This document shows positions 1-9,378 of a stretch of 64,000 nucleotides of DNA, piece after piece (positions within the stretch are counted from its first letter, which is position 1; every line of letters begins with the position of its first letter). Position numbers and translations under genes: made by a program. This DNA is from OLB4 sp002050165 (GTDB taxonomy: Bacteria > Bacteroidota > Ignavibacteria > Tepidaquicellales > Tepidaquicellaceae). Location: contig SZPC01000003.1 in NCBI GenBank assembly GCA_030263475.1, forward strand, positions 186,001-250,000, given 5' to 3'. Under the pieces are notes generated by a model. That model saw only the letters and a program-made list of their open reading frames with translations. It ran no database searches and had not been told where the DNA came from.

Positions 1-1
1 T

Positions 2-733
2 GAATACGCTTTCTATATCCTCTTATTTCTGATGCCGGTGGCTGCATTCTTTTATGCCTCTGTTGGTCATGGCGGAGCAAGCAGTTACCTGATGCTGCTC
101 ACACTTTTTAATTTCGCCCCTGAACAGATACGACCAACTGCTTTGATGTTAAATATTGTGGTTTCATTCATTGCATTCGCATCCTACCGGCGGACATGTG
201 AATTCAAAAAAGATATTTTTATTCCTCTTGTTATATTTTCAATTCCTGCTGCATACATTGGCGGGACAATCCTCGTAGATGCATATCTATACAAAAAAAT
301 TTTAGGAGTACTATTAATTTTCCCTGCGCTGAGATTTCTTAATGTATTTCCCGTGGCTGAAGAAACAGTTTTAAATAGGAAGTGGTGGATGATTTCAATT
401 ATCGGACTTAGCATTGGTTTCGTTTCGGGTTTAATCGGTATCGGGGGCGGTATTATTCTGTCTCCGATATTACTTATGGCAGGTTGGGCAAACGTAAAGG
501 AAACAGCCGCATTGAGCGCATTATTCATTTTCCTGAATTCAATCTCAGGATTTATCGGTTCCAATGCAATTGATGTAACTATTGACCCTCAACTTTGGAT
601 GTTGATGCCATTAACAATAGGTGGCGGCGCTTTAGGTGCATATTTCGGCGCTAATAAATTTAACCCGAAAGTATTGAAACAATTGTTGGCTGCCGTTCTT
701 ATTATTGCTTCAGTAAAATTTCTCATAGGTTGA
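2..733 (+). CDS. TauE/SafE (TSUP) family membrane permease, 5' end cut by window edge
   Basis: Polytopic inner-membrane protein of the TSUP family, whose members move sulfite, sulfoacetate or other small organic anions. The first internal ATG is at 32, but the frame is open to the first base of the window, and the upstream codons give hydrophobic residues that run into the family's first helix (YASVGHGGASSY). The true start therefore probably lies outside the window. The half-repeat glycine motif GLIGIGGGIILSP is present near the middle, as expected for the two-fold repeated TSUP fold. Its stop overlaps the TTG start of mobA, so the two are probably cotranscribed. The substrate cannot be read from sequence; a link to molybdate or sulfur oxyanions is only suggested by the neighbours. 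Confidence 0.8.
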   Translation, partial: EYAFYILLFLMPVAAFFYASVGHGGASSYLMLLTLFNFAPEQIRPTALMLNIVVSFIAFASYRRTCEFKKDIFIPLVIFSIPAAYIGGTILVDAYLYKKILGVLLIFPALRFLNVFPVAEETVLNRKWWMISIIGLSIGFVSGLIGIGGGIILSPILLMAGWANVKETAALSALFIFLNSISGFIGSNAIDVTIDPQLWMLMPLTIGGGALGAYFGANKFNPKVLKQLLAAVLIIASVKFLIG

Positions 734-1320
734 TTAAAACATCTGATATAGAAACGTTCATTTTAGCCGGAGGTAAGAGTAGCCGGATGGGTGACGATAA
801 AGGTATGCTCAGAGTAAACGGAAAACATTTAATAGAGTTTACGATTGAACCTCTCAAAAAATCCGGTTTAAACCCTAAAATAATTGCAAACAATGAAAGC
901 TATAAAATCTTCGGATTGGAAGTCTTCCCGGATGAAGTGAAAGGTAAAGGTCCGATCGGTGGATTGCTTACCTCAATGGTGAATTGTAAGAGAGATCACT
1001 TATTACTGATTAGTTGCGATATGCCATTTATTTCAGAAGATTCAGTTGCTTACCTTTTAGCTGAATCAGAAGATGGGAAAATTTGCGTTTCTTCAGATGG
1101 AGAAAAAATAAACCCTCTCTTTGCAATCTATCCGGTTACAATTCTCGGTTTTGTAAACTCACGAATCAATGAAAACAAATTAAAAATGACAGAACTGATT
1201 TTATCGTCGGATCACAGAGTGATTAATATGTCGGCAATGTTAAAAAATAATCCGTATTTATTTTTGAATATTAATACAAGATCAGATTTTGAAAATTTGA
1301 GACATTCCCTGAATAAATAA
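730..1320 (+). CDS. mobA: Molybdenum cofactor guanylyltransferase MobA
   Basis: Predicted to transfer GMP from GTP to Mo-molybdopterin, making the (bis)MGD cofactor needed by NarG. The N-terminal nucleotide-binding loop LAGGKSSRMGDDKGML is the MobA form (LAGG then RMG then DKG), followed by the acidic ISCDMPF metal-site motif and NPLFAIYP, where MobA proteins place NP-F-AL. At 196 aa it is normal in length. The start is TTG at 730, overlapping the preceding stop (TTGA). It lies upstream of the Crp/Fnr regulator and the nar operon. A different, MocA-like nucleotidyltransferase sits beside the hydroxybenzoyl-CoA reductase at 20.8-21.3 kb, which suggests that each molybdoenzyme has its own cofactor-maturation enzyme. 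Confidence 0.88.
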   Translation: MIKTSDIETFILAGGKSSRMGDDKGMLRVNGKHLIEFTIEPLKKSGLNPKIIANNESYKIFGLEVFPDEVKGKGPIGGLLTSMVNCKRDHLLLISCDMPFISEDSVAYLLAESEDGKICVSSDGEKINPLFAIYPVTILGFVNSRINENKLKMTELILSSDHRVINMSAMLKNNPYLFLNINTRSDFENLRHSLNK

Positions 1321-1326
1321 AAAATA

Positions 1327-2037
1327 TTGGCAGAGAATCAGGAAAGTCGGGATTGTTTTCAGTGTTTAACCAGAGCCAACACTTTGTTCAGCTCTCTCAA
1401 TTTTGAAGAGGTAGCACTGTTAAAAAGTGAGCGCCTTTGTTTGGATTTTAAACCGGGTGAAGATTTATACCATGAGGGCGCTGAGACTACCGGTATTTTT
1501 ATTATCAGAAACGGAAATGCAAAGATTACAAAAGAGAGTTCAGACGGCAGGGAACAGATTTTACGCTTTACAAACGAAGGCGATGTATTAGGTTACAGAG
1601 CAATTTTAAGCGGTGAAAAATATACTTCATCTGCAACCGCTATGAACAACGTCTCAGCCTGTCTTATACCGAAGGAAGTCTTACATTCATTTATTAAAAA
1701 GAACCAGTACATTGGAATGGGCTTCATGCGGTTGCTTGCCGAGGAAGTCAAAAACACAAATAAACAAATTATCAGAATATCTCAAAAACCCGTAAGGGAA
1801 AGACTTGCTGAAGCAATTTTATTGTTAAAGGAAACTTACGGATACGAAAAAGATTTTGCCACGATAAACGTAACCCTGAGCCGGGAAGAAATTGCCTGTA
1901 TAGCAGGAACCGTTCGTGAAACTGCCACCAGAATGTTGTATGAATTTAAATCAATGGATATAATTCAGTTATCCGGGAAGAAAATAGCAATAAAAGATAT
2001 CAACAAACTTATTATCCTCGCCAATCTCATCGAGTAA
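1327..2037 (+). CDS. Crp/Fnr family transcriptional regulator
   Basis: Cytoplasmic DNA-binding regulator of 236 aa with an N-terminal cyclic-nucleotide-binding-type beta-roll (about residues 20-140), a dimerisation helix and a C-terminal winged helix-turn-helix. The recognition helix reads VRETATRML and so has the R-E-x3-R arrangement that CRP uses to read TGTGA half-sites, rather than the FNR E-x2-S-R. Cysteines at residues 10 and 13 (CFQC), 38 and 112 could hold an oxygen-sensitive Fe-S cluster, but the third is spaced unlike E. coli FNR (20, 23, 29, 122), so redox sensing is uncertain. The start is TTG. It lies between mobA and the nar operon, and matching palindromes occur at 2101-2116 and 21422-21445, which makes it a candidate regulator of both. 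Confidence 0.85.
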   Translation: MAENQESRDCFQCLTRANTLFSSLNFEEVALLKSERLCLDFKPGEDLYHEGAETTGIFIIRNGNAKITKESSDGREQILRFTNEGDVLGYRAILSGEKYTSSATAMNNVSACLIPKEVLHSFIKKNQYIGMGFMRLLAEEVKNTNKQIIRISQKPVRERLAEAILLLKETYGYEKDFATINVTLSREEIACIAGTVRETATRMLYEFKSMDIIQLSGKKIAIKDINKLIILANLIE

Positions 2038-2100
2038 AAAACTTCTCAGTCAAAATCCTCAAATCAGCATCAAAAATTAATTTTTAGACCTTTTCCGAAA

Positions 2101-2116
2101 TGTGACTAAAGTCATA
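2101..2116 (+). promoter_or_regulatory. Candidate Crp/Fnr-type operator upstream of cytochrome c and nar operon
   Basis: The 16 bases read TGTGA, six spacer bases, then TCATA: two 5-bp half-sites with one mismatch from a perfect CRP-like TGTGA-N6-TCACA palindrome. It lies in the 175-bp gap between the Crp/Fnr gene and the cytochrome c gene. A TATAAT hexamer (2129-2134) follows but is too close for a textbook class II arrangement, so the exact promoter is unclear. It shares its architecture with the longer palindrome at 21422-21445. Confidence 0.5.
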
Positions 2117-2212
2117 AACCATGATGAGTATAATCATTGAAGAAAGCTACTTTTAGACGGATTTTTGTTACCAGTTAGTTCTCACAAAATTACAAATCCA
2201 CATTTCCAAATT

Positions 2213-2707
2213 ATGATAAATAAAACTTTGCACGGCATCCGCAAAATCTTTGCTATAGGTTCAATTGTAGTATGTTTTGCAGTTTTAGTATATGCACAGG
2301 GAGATAGCAAAGAAGGTGAAACAATATTTTCATCAAAGTGTACAGCATGTCACACAATCGGTGGAGGAAAGCTAATCGGACCTGATCTCTCAGGTGTTAC
2401 CGAAAAGCGGGAGGAAGCATGGTTGAAGAGGCAAATTAAAGAGCCGGATAAATTACTTGCCGAAGGAGATCCGATTGCGAATGGATTATTAAAAGAATTC
2501 GGCGTACCGATGGCACCTCTTGGCCTTAACGATGCAGAAGTTGAAAACGTAATCGCATTTCTCAAGGGTTCCGGCGAAGGTGCTGAAACTCAGGTACAAA
2601 CTTCTTCTTACTTTTTGCCGACTTTGTTAATCAGTTTTCTTATAATTATATTATTTACAATCATCGGTCTGAAATCAGGCCGTAAGAATTCATCCGTAAC
2701 GATATAA
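2213..2707 (+). CDS. Membrane-anchored monohaem cytochrome c
   Basis: Exported c-type cytochrome of 164 aa from the ATG at 2213. A TTG further upstream (2165) in the same frame would only add residues before the signal sequence. It has an N-terminal signal or anchor helix ending near VLVYAQG, a single CTACH haem motif at about residues 43-47, a methionine (VPMAPL) placed as the likely sixth ligand, and a C-terminal hydrophobic helix (FLPTLLISFLIIILF) followed by a basic tail, so the haem domain would be tethered in the periplasm. It ends 13 bp before narG and probably heads the same transcript. An electron-transfer role between the quinol or cytochrome pool and the nitrate reductase is inferred from position only. 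Confidence 0.82.
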   Translation: MINKTLHGIRKIFAIGSIVVCFAVLVYAQGDSKEGETIFSSKCTACHTIGGGKLIGPDLSGVTEKREEAWLKRQIKEPDKLLAEGDPIANGLLKEFGVPMAPLGLNDAEVENVIAFLKGSGEGAETQVQTSSYFLPTLLISFLIIILFTIIGLKSGRKNSSVTI

Positions 2708-2720
2708 CCAATCATCAATT

Positions 2721-5700
2721 ATGAAAAGTAAATGGTTTAAAATCACCGACAATTCCAGATCCTGGGAAGAATTTTACAGAAAGAGGTGGAATTACGACTA
2801 TTCTGTCAGATCAACACACGGTGTAAACTGCTCAATGGCTTGTAGCTGGGAAGTCTTCGTAAAAGACGGTCTGATTTGTTGGGAACTGCAAAAAACGGAT
2901 TACCCACAGATTGATCCTGACATTCCAAATGTTGAACCCCGAGGTTGCCAGCGCGGCGCAACATCGTCATGGTACCCGTATAGTCCGCTTCGACCAAAAT
3001 TTCCGTACATCAGAAAAGTACTGTGGGAATATTATCTTGAGGAAAGGAATAGCGGAAAGGATCCAGTTGAAGCTTACGGGTCAATTGTAGAAGATCCGGA
3101 AAAGAGTGTTGCATATAAATCTGCACGCGGTAAAGGTGGATGGAGCAGGATTACATGGGATAAAGCTACTGAGCTGGTTGCAGCATCACAAATTTACACG
3201 ATAAAAAAATACGGACCGGATCACATCGCAAACTTCTCACCGATTCCTGCTATGAGCTTACTAAGTTTCATTTCAGGTCATAGGTACAACAATCTTCTCG
3301 GTGGAATATATTGCAGTTACTACGAATGGTACCACGATTTACCACACGTATCCCCTTCAATGTTCGGTGAGCAAACTGAAAATTGTGAAAGCTCCGATTG
3401 GTATTTAAGTACATATTGGGTCGTTGCCGGAACTAATATAAATATGACGAGAACTGCAGATGCCCATTTCCTTTCAGAGGCAAAATACAGAGGTTCGAAA
3501 ATCGTTGTAGTCTCCCCGAATTATTCTGATGTGACCAAACACACTGATCTTTGGGTACCGTTGATACCTGGTAGCGACGGCGCATATTTTATGGCATGCA
3601 TTCACGTCATTTTAAAGGAATTCTATGCAGAAAAAGAAACTCCGTACTTCAACGATTACATAAAAAAATACACTGACTTCCCCTTCCTTGTACTGCTTGA
3701 AAATGATGGTAATAAATATCAAATGGGCAGATTCCTTCGCGCTGCGGATTTATCTGAATATGCCAATGAAGAAAATCCTGACTGGAAGCTAATTATGACC
3801 GATGGTAAAAGGAAACTTCATCTGCCTACCGGTTCAGTCGGATTCAGATGGGAGAAAGAGCCGACAGGTAACTGGAACCTTCAATTGAAAAATGCAGTCA
3901 CTAAAGAAGAATTTGATCCGCTGGTAACATTAATTGACAATCACGACGAAAAAGCGATGGTATCATTCAGCGACTTTACCGATACGTACAGCCATACAGT
4001 CGGTAAGACTAACGGCAAAGGCGAGAAAGCAGTTGAAATCTTAAGAGAAATACCAGCTCAAAAAATAAAATCAAAAGACGGATCCGAGTTACTTGTTACA
4101 ACTGTGTTTGATTTACTTATGGCACAAGCCGGTGTTTCAAGGGGACTCGGCGGAGATTACCCGAAAGATTACGACGATCCGAAACCATATACTCCAGCCT
4201 GGCAGGAAAAACTAACGGGTGTTAGTCGTAAACTTGCAATACAGGTCGGTCGTGAGTTTGCGGAAAACGCAGTTAAAACTAAAGGGAAATCTACCATTAT
4301 TTCAGGCCCCGGTGTCCAGCACTTTTACCACGGGGGATCAATTTATCAACGAAACCAAGCCGTTATGCTCGCTCTGTGCGGCTGTAACGGTGTAAACGGT
4401 GGTAACTTTAACCACTACGTAGGGACTCAACACACCCGTCTTAATGCGCCTTTCGTCAATCTCGGCAGCGCTCTCGACTGGGTAAAACCCCCAAGATTAA
4501 TGAATACTACCTCATTGTGGTATTTCCATACCGGACAATGGAGGTATGATGGCATGCCGTTAGATACCCAGTGGGCTACAGGAGCAAAAAAGCTTCCTGG
4601 ATACAATCATGCTGCTGACATGAACGCGCTCGCCGTAAGACTGGGTTGGCTGCCATTTTTCCCGCAAGTTGACAAGAAAAATCCACTTAATATTTACAAA
4701 GAGGCTGTTGCAGCTGGCTGTAAGACCGATGATGAAGTTAAAGAATGGGTGTTAAATCAATTCAAAGAAAACAAGCTCAACTTCGCTATCCACGATGTTG
4801 ACGCACATGAAAACAGGCTTAAAGTCTTAACTGTTTACAGGGGTAATCTCATCGGAACAAGTATGAGAGGACACGAGCTAACGCTTAAACATTTCCTGGG
4901 TACGCACAATAACGTTCTTTGGGATGAGGAACCTGCCAAAGGTTTGGTAAAGGAAATCAATTGGATTGAACCTTCTCCATTGGGTAAACTTGACCTGCTC
5001 GTCAATCTCAACTTCAGAATGGATTCAAACGCTAATTACTCCGACATAGTACTTCCGGCAGCTTTTTGGTACGAAAAGTATGATATCACATTCGGAGATA
5101 TGCATACATTCATTCACCCACTTACTCCTGCAACTGATCCACCATGGGAAAGCAAACCGGATTGGGAAGCGTTTGTAATAATCGCGGCAAAATTCTCAGA
5201 ACTTGCCAAAAAACATTTACCTGAACCCGTAAAAGACGTCGTCTTCAAAGCTTTATGGATGGATTCTCCGGATATGTTAGCGCAAAAGAACGGAGAAATC
5301 AAGGACTGGAGAAATGGAGATATTGAACCAATTCCGGGTAAAACCTTCCCTGACATTGCAATAGTTGAAAGGGATTACACTAAAATTTACGATAAAATGG
5401 TCTCTTTGGGACCTCTCGTTTGTAAGCCTCACGGTTACGGGTCTAAAGGTCAATATACTGACCTTACCCCAATCGTAGAAGAAGAATTAAAGTTCAATAA
5501 AAAATTCAATATCAGAAATGATCGTGTTTATTTCGAACGTTCTGAGCAGGTTTGTGAACTCATTTGTCAGATAGCTCCGGAATTGAACGGAAGATTAGCG
5601 TGGATGTTCTTCAAAGAGATGGAGAAGAAAGTAGGTCTTCCTCTCGCTGATTTAGTCGAACCGGTAAAACAAAAGCGGGTTGCTTACAGAGATTTAATTA

Positions 5701-6479
5701 TTCAGCCGCGAAGGATTCACACGACACCGCAATGGAGTTCAATACTTTTCGATCCGAAAACCGGTAAACAACGTACCTTCGCGCCATTTACCATGAACGT
5801 CGAAAGACTGAAACCATGGCATACATTATCGGGAAGACAGGAAATTTATTACGATCATCAGGGAATTAGAGAACTTGGTGAAGCATTGCCAACTAATAAG
5901 CCTCCGCTTGATCCGGTTGCGATCGGTGATGTTAATCTTGACAAAGCTGTCGGTAAATCAAAAGTATTCAGGTTCATTACACCTCACGGGAAATGGCAGA
6001 TACACAGTACATTCAGAGATCACTGGCCAATGTTACAACTTTCCAGAGGGGGTCCGACGGTTTGGTTAAATCCTGAAGATGCAGATGAAATTGAAGTTAC
6101 TGATAACGACTGGGTGGAAATGTATTGTGAAAACGGCATCGAAGTTGTGAGAGCTGTTGTCAGTCCACAGGTGCCACGAAACATGGCGATAACATACCAT
6201 CAGGTCGAGCGACACGTTAACGTTCCATTTTCACCGTTAGCGAAAAAATTCAAACGATCTGATCTGAGAGGTGGAAACAATAACGCCACAACACGGATAA
6301 TGATGAATCCACACACCATGATTGGTGGCTACGCACAATTTACTTATTATAATAATTTCTGGGGCACAAGCCCGTCAGAGCGGGATCATGGAATATTAAT
6401 CAGGAAAATGCCTTTACAATCAGGAGAGAAAAAGGTCATTTACCAGGAAAAAGATTTGGATCAACTCATAAATATATAA
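2721..6479 (+). CDS. narG: Respiratory nitrate reductase alpha subunit NarG
   Basis: Catalytic bis-MGD molybdenum subunit of membrane-bound nitrate reductase, reducing nitrate to nitrite with electrons passed from NarI through NarH. At 1252 aa it is close to E. coli NarG (1247). The FS0 cluster ligands are visible as His33, Cys37, Cys41 and Cys76 (HGVNC, then SMACSW, then PRGC), with the His-x3-Cys-x3-Cys-x34-Cys spacing of NarG. The molybdenum ligand is Asp206 in EWYHDLP, aligning with E. coli Asp222. No twin-arginine leader is present, so the active site should face the cytoplasm. The C-terminus keeps the MIGGYAQFTY motif. It is the second gene after the cytochrome c and is followed 4 bp later by narH. 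Confidence 0.97.
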   Translation: MKSKWFKITDNSRSWEEFYRKRWNYDYSVRSTHGVNCSMACSWEVFVKDGLICWELQKTDYPQIDPDIPNVEPRGCQRGATSSWYPYSPLRPKFPYIRKVLWEYYLEERNSGKDPVEAYGSIVEDPEKSVAYKSARGKGGWSRITWDKATELVAASQIYTIKKYGPDHIANFSPIPAMSLLSFISGHRYNNLLGGIYCSYYEWYHDLPHVSPSMFGEQTENCESSDWYLSTYWVVAGTNINMTRTADAHFLSEAKYRGSKIVVVSPNYSDVTKHTDLWVPLIPGSDGAYFMACIHVILKEFYAEKETPYFNDYIKKYTDFPFLVLLENDGNKYQMGRFLRAADLSEYANEENPDWKLIMTDGKRKLHLPTGSVGFRWEKEPTGNWNLQLKNAVTKEEFDPLVTLIDNHDEKAMVSFSDFTDTYSHTVGKTNGKGEKAVEILREIPAQKIKSKDGSELLVTTVFDLLMAQAGVSRGLGGDYPKDYDDPKPYTPAWQEKLTGVSRKLAIQVGREFAENAVKTKGKSTIISGPGVQHFYHGGSIYQRNQAVMLALCGCNGVNGGNFNHYVGTQHTRLNAPFVNLGSALDWVKPPRLMNTTSLWYFHTGQWRYDGMPLDTQWATGAKKLPGYNHAADMNALAVRLGWLPFFPQVDKKNPLNIYKEAVAAGCKTDDEVKEWVLNQFKENKLNFAIHDVDAHENRLKVLTVYRGNLIGTSMRGHELTLKHFLGTHNNVLWDEEPAKGLVKEINWIEPSPLGKLDLLVNLNFRMDSNANYSDIVLPAAFWYEKYDITFGDMHTFIHPLTPATDPPWESKPDWEAFVIIAAKFSELAKKHLPEPVKDVVFKALWMDSPDMLAQKNGEIKDWRNGDIEPIPGKTFPDIAIVERDYTKIYDKMVSLGPLVCKPHGYGSKGQYTDLTPIVEEELKFNKKFNIRNDRVYFERSEQVCELICQIAPELNGRLAWMFFKEMEKKVGLPLADLVEPVKQKRVAYRDLIIQPRRIHTTPQWSSILFDPKTGKQRTFAPFTMNVERLKPWHTLSGRQEIYYDHQGIRELGEALPTNKPPLDPVAIGDVNLDKAVGKSKVFRFITPHGKWQIHSTFRDHWPMLQLSRGGPTVWLNPEDADEIEVTDNDWVEMYCENGIEVVRAVVSPQVPRNMAITYHQVERHVNVPFSPLAKKFKRSDLRGGNNNATTRIMMNPHTMIGGYAQFTYYNNFWGTSPSERDHGILIRKMPLQSGEKKVIYQEKDLDQLINI

Positions 6480-6483
6480 AAAA

Positions 6484-8052
6484 ATGAAAGTCAAAGCACA
6501 AATGAGCATGGTGTTCAACCTTGAGAAATGTATCGGTTGTAACACTTGTACAGTAACATGTAAAAATGTCTGGACTAACCGCGAAGGAGCGGAATACATG
6601 TGGTGGAACAATGTTGAAACAAAGCCCGGCATCGGATATCCCAAGCAATGGGAGAATCAGGATGTCTGGAAAGGAGGTTGGGTAAAGAAAGATGGTAGCA
6701 TACAGTTAAGATATGGTTCCAGAGTATATATGTTGCTGAATATATTTTACAACCCGCATGTTCCGGAAATGAAAGATTACTACGGGGATGATGTTTATAC
6801 TTTTGGCTTTGACAATCTTCATACAACGCAGGAGATGACACAACAACCCATGGCAGCACCGAAATCCATGGTATCTGGAAAGGAAGAGATCGATATTAAC
6901 TGGAATGTTAACTGGGAAGATAACGCAGGTGGTTCACATATTACAGGACAATTGGATACGAATTTCGAAGGAATGACAAAAGAAGAAAAAGATGCTTACC
7001 TGAAATTTAAGCAGGTCTTTTATTTTTACCTGCCACGAATTTGCAATCACTGCATTAACGCTGCTTGCGTAGGTGCCTGTCCGTCAGGCGCTGCCTACAA
7101 ACGGGAGGAAGATGGAATTGTACTGATTGACCAGAACAGATGCAGGGCATGGAGATATTGCGTTTCTGCGTGTCCGTATAAAAAAACTTATTACAACTGG
7201 CGATCGGGGAAAATGGAGAAATGTATCCTTTGCTATCCCAGAGTTGAATCAGGATTGCCACCGGTTTGTTTCCATTCGTGCGTTGGAAAAATCAGATCCT
7301 TCGGTGTAATATTTTACGATATGGATAAAGTTGAGGAAACTCTGAAAGTTGAAGACGATGAACTTATCAAAAAGCACAGGGAATTAATACTCGATCCGTT
7401 CGATGAAAAAGTAATTGAAGCTGCAAAAGAATCCGGTTACAGCGATGACTGGATAGATGCTGCACAAAGATCGCCGGTTTACAAGCTATTTAAGAAATGG
7501 GAACTCGCACTTCCACTTCATCCCGAGTTCAGGACTTTACCTTCATTGTTCTACATTCCCCCGCAAAGTCCCGTTACAACCAGCGCAGGGAAATCTTCAC
7601 CGGATGAAAGTGACGTTTTCGATATGACCGAATCTTCAGACGGTGGTCCGTTAATTCATCCTGATGAGTTGAGCAAGTTCAGAGTACCGCTAAAATATTT
7701 AGCTAATATGTTTTCAGTGGGCAATACTTATGAAATAGAAAAATCACTCAGACGCCAACTTGCTGTAAGGCATTACAACAGAAGTTTGAGAGTAGATCAG
7801 GAACCTAATCTGGAGATACTCGAAAAAGAAGGTTTAACAAAAGAAGACGCTGATGGTATTACACGAGCCGTGTCTCTGGCAATTTATGAAGAGAGGTTTG
7901 TAATTCCAAACACGAGGCGTGAAGATGCGGAAATTAGTCCATATACCGAAAGAGGATTTGCCGGGTTTGATCAAATGACCCCCTGGTCTCCTATGAAGAG
8001 GAGGAAAAGCTTATATACATCACATCACACACCTGAAAAATCTTTTGAATAA
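6484..8052 (+). CDS. narH: Respiratory nitrate reductase beta subunit NarH
   Basis: Iron-sulfur electron-transfer subunit (522 aa) of the cytoplasmic NarGH dimer. Four cysteine groups are visible: CIGCNTCTVTC near the N-terminus, CNHCINAACVGAC, CRAWRYCVSAC and CILCYP with a later CFHSC. The third group carries Trp in place of one Cys (C-x2-W-x2-C), the hallmark of NarH that makes one cluster [3Fe-4S] beside three [4Fe-4S]. The start is the ATG at 6484, 4 bp after narG; the stop is directly followed by narJ. Order and spacing are those of a standard narGHJI operon. Confidence 0.97.
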   Translation: MKVKAQMSMVFNLEKCIGCNTCTVTCKNVWTNREGAEYMWWNNVETKPGIGYPKQWENQDVWKGGWVKKDGSIQLRYGSRVYMLLNIFYNPHVPEMKDYYGDDVYTFGFDNLHTTQEMTQQPMAAPKSMVSGKEEIDINWNVNWEDNAGGSHITGQLDTNFEGMTKEEKDAYLKFKQVFYFYLPRICNHCINAACVGACPSGAAYKREEDGIVLIDQNRCRAWRYCVSACPYKKTYYNWRSGKMEKCILCYPRVESGLPPVCFHSCVGKIRSFGVIFYDMDKVEETLKVEDDELIKKHRELILDPFDEKVIEAAKESGYSDDWIDAAQRSPVYKLFKKWELALPLHPEFRTLPSLFYIPPQSPVTTSAGKSSPDESDVFDMTESSDGGPLIHPDELSKFRVPLKYLANMFSVGNTYEIEKSLRRQLAVRHYNRSLRVDQEPNLEILEKEGLTKEDADGITRAVSLAIYEERFVIPNTRREDAEISPYTERGFAGFDQMTPWSPMKRRKSLYTSHHTPEKSFE

Positions 8053-8053
8053 A

Positions 8054-8638
8054 ATGAAAGACACAAAAGCAATAGCAAATACATATAAAATTATCGCAGA
8101 CCTATGGTGTAATCCGATTGATATAAACATGGAAGACGTTCTGCGTGAATCTGCCTTGGTAATCAACACACTGAGAGAAAACCATTTCGACACTGCAGAG
8201 GAACTTTCAAAATTCATTCAACTTCCTGCAGTTACACAAGAAACATACATTGACCTGTTTGAACTAAACCCGCAGTGTGCGCTTTACCTTGGGAGCCATA
8301 CTTACGAGGAATCCAGCTCATGTGCAGACGCAGCGAAATCGGACAGGAATACATACATGATTGAGCTAGTTAATTTATATAAACACTTCGGACTCGCGAT
8401 CGACAAGAATGAATTGCCGGATTATTTACCAATCATGGTTGAGTTTCTGGCGCTTACAATTCATTCAAATATTGACCCTGTTAGGATAAAGTTCATCAAT
8501 GAATACATGCTCCCCTTTTTGCAACCGCTCCGGGAAAAATTAGAGGAGATGAAATCACATTATAAGCATTTATGCGATGCTCTTATAAAGAACTTACATG
8601 ACGATTTAAAATTAACGGAAAATTTACAACCGGCGTAA
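8054..8638 (+). CDS. narJ: Nitrate reductase assembly chaperone NarJ (TorD/DmsD family)
   Basis: All-helical cytoplasmic chaperone that would bind apo-NarG and hold it for insertion of bis-MGD and Fe-S clusters before docking on NarI. The protein is about 194 aa from the ATG at 8054, one base after the narH stop; a TTG at 8045 in the same frame would overlap narH and is less likely. The sequence is poorly conserved, as is usual for NarJ, but has the family's LPDYLPIMVEFL segment, and its place between narH and narI is decisive. Confidence 0.88.
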   Translation: MKDTKAIANTYKIIADLWCNPIDINMEDVLRESALVINTLRENHFDTAEELSKFIQLPAVTQETYIDLFELNPQCALYLGSHTYEESSSCADAAKSDRNTYMIELVNLYKHFGLAIDKNELPDYLPIMVEFLALTIHSNIDPVRIKFINEYMLPFLQPLREKLEEMKSHYKHLCDALIKNLHDDLKLTENLQPA

Positions 8639-8671
8639 TACCGGATTAACAGAAAACCTAAACCTGAAAAA

Positions 8672-9349
8672 ATGTTTGAGAATTTCTTTTTCGTTGCATT
8701 ACCCTACATTGCAATTCTGCTGCTTGTTGGCGGAACAATTGTGCGCGCTTTCAAAAATCATTGGGTTTGGAGCGCAAGAGGTGATTATTTATGGACTACA
8801 CGGACTACCGGGTTTTTCGGTCGTCAAACTATCGGTCCGGCAGCTTTATGCATTCATTGGGGGTTAATTACATTATTTATTACTCACCTGATTGGCTTCA
8901 TCGGTGGCGGATACAATTTATCTTCATGGGTTGAGGTTTTCAGATGGGTAGGTATGATTGGCGGGTTAATGCTTCTTTACGGTTTGTTGTGGGCACTGTA
9001 CAGGAGAATATTTAATCTGCAGGTAAAAGCTATGAGTCAGGCAGACGATTACATCACTCTTTCTTTTTTGATAATAATTGTTTCATTCGCATTGTGGCAA
9101 TCGTTGGTCGAACAATTGTTTGGAATTTCATACGCAGCCGGTCCCTGGGTCGGAAGCATATTCACATTTCAACCCGATGCTTCTTTGATATCAGGCGCCC
9201 CGTTGGTTAATCAGTTGCACATAATATTTGCTTTACTATTTTTTTGTTATTTTCCATTCAGTAAATTGGTGCATGCTGCAAGCTACCCGTTCTCTTATTT
9301 TACAAGACCTCGCATTTCGATGCGAACATACTGGGGTCTTAAAAAATAA
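8672..9349 (+). CDS. narI: Respiratory nitrate reductase gamma subunit NarI (cytochrome b)
   Basis: Integral-membrane dihaem cytochrome b (225 aa, five predicted helices) that oxidises quinol at the periplasmic side and anchors NarGH. Four histidines, His62, His72, His183 and His201, occur with the 10- and 18-residue spacing of the E. coli haem ligands (56, 66, 187, 205), in the contexts CIHWG, ITHLIG, QLHII and LVHAAS. It follows narJ after about 33 bp and completes narGHJI. The short cytoplasmic C-terminal tail is as expected. Confidence 0.95.
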   Translation: MFENFFFVALPYIAILLLVGGTIVRAFKNHWVWSARGDYLWTTRTTGFFGRQTIGPAALCIHWGLITLFITHLIGFIGGGYNLSSWVEVFRWVGMIGGLMLLYGLLWALYRRIFNLQVKAMSQADDYITLSFLIIIVSFALWQSLVEQLFGISYAAGPWVGSIFTFQPDASLISGAPLVNQLHIIFALLFFCYFPFSKLVHAASYPFSYFTRPRISMRTYWGLKK

Positions 9350-9378
9350 CGGGCTTTTTAAAAATTAAATTTGTACTC

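Noticed and set aside
2121..2137. ATGAT-N7-ATCAT as a second FNR box upstream of the cytochrome c gene
   Set aside because: The 7-bp spacer does not fit FNR (4 bp) or CRP (6 bp) geometry, and the region contains a TATAAT hexamer that explains part of the pattern.
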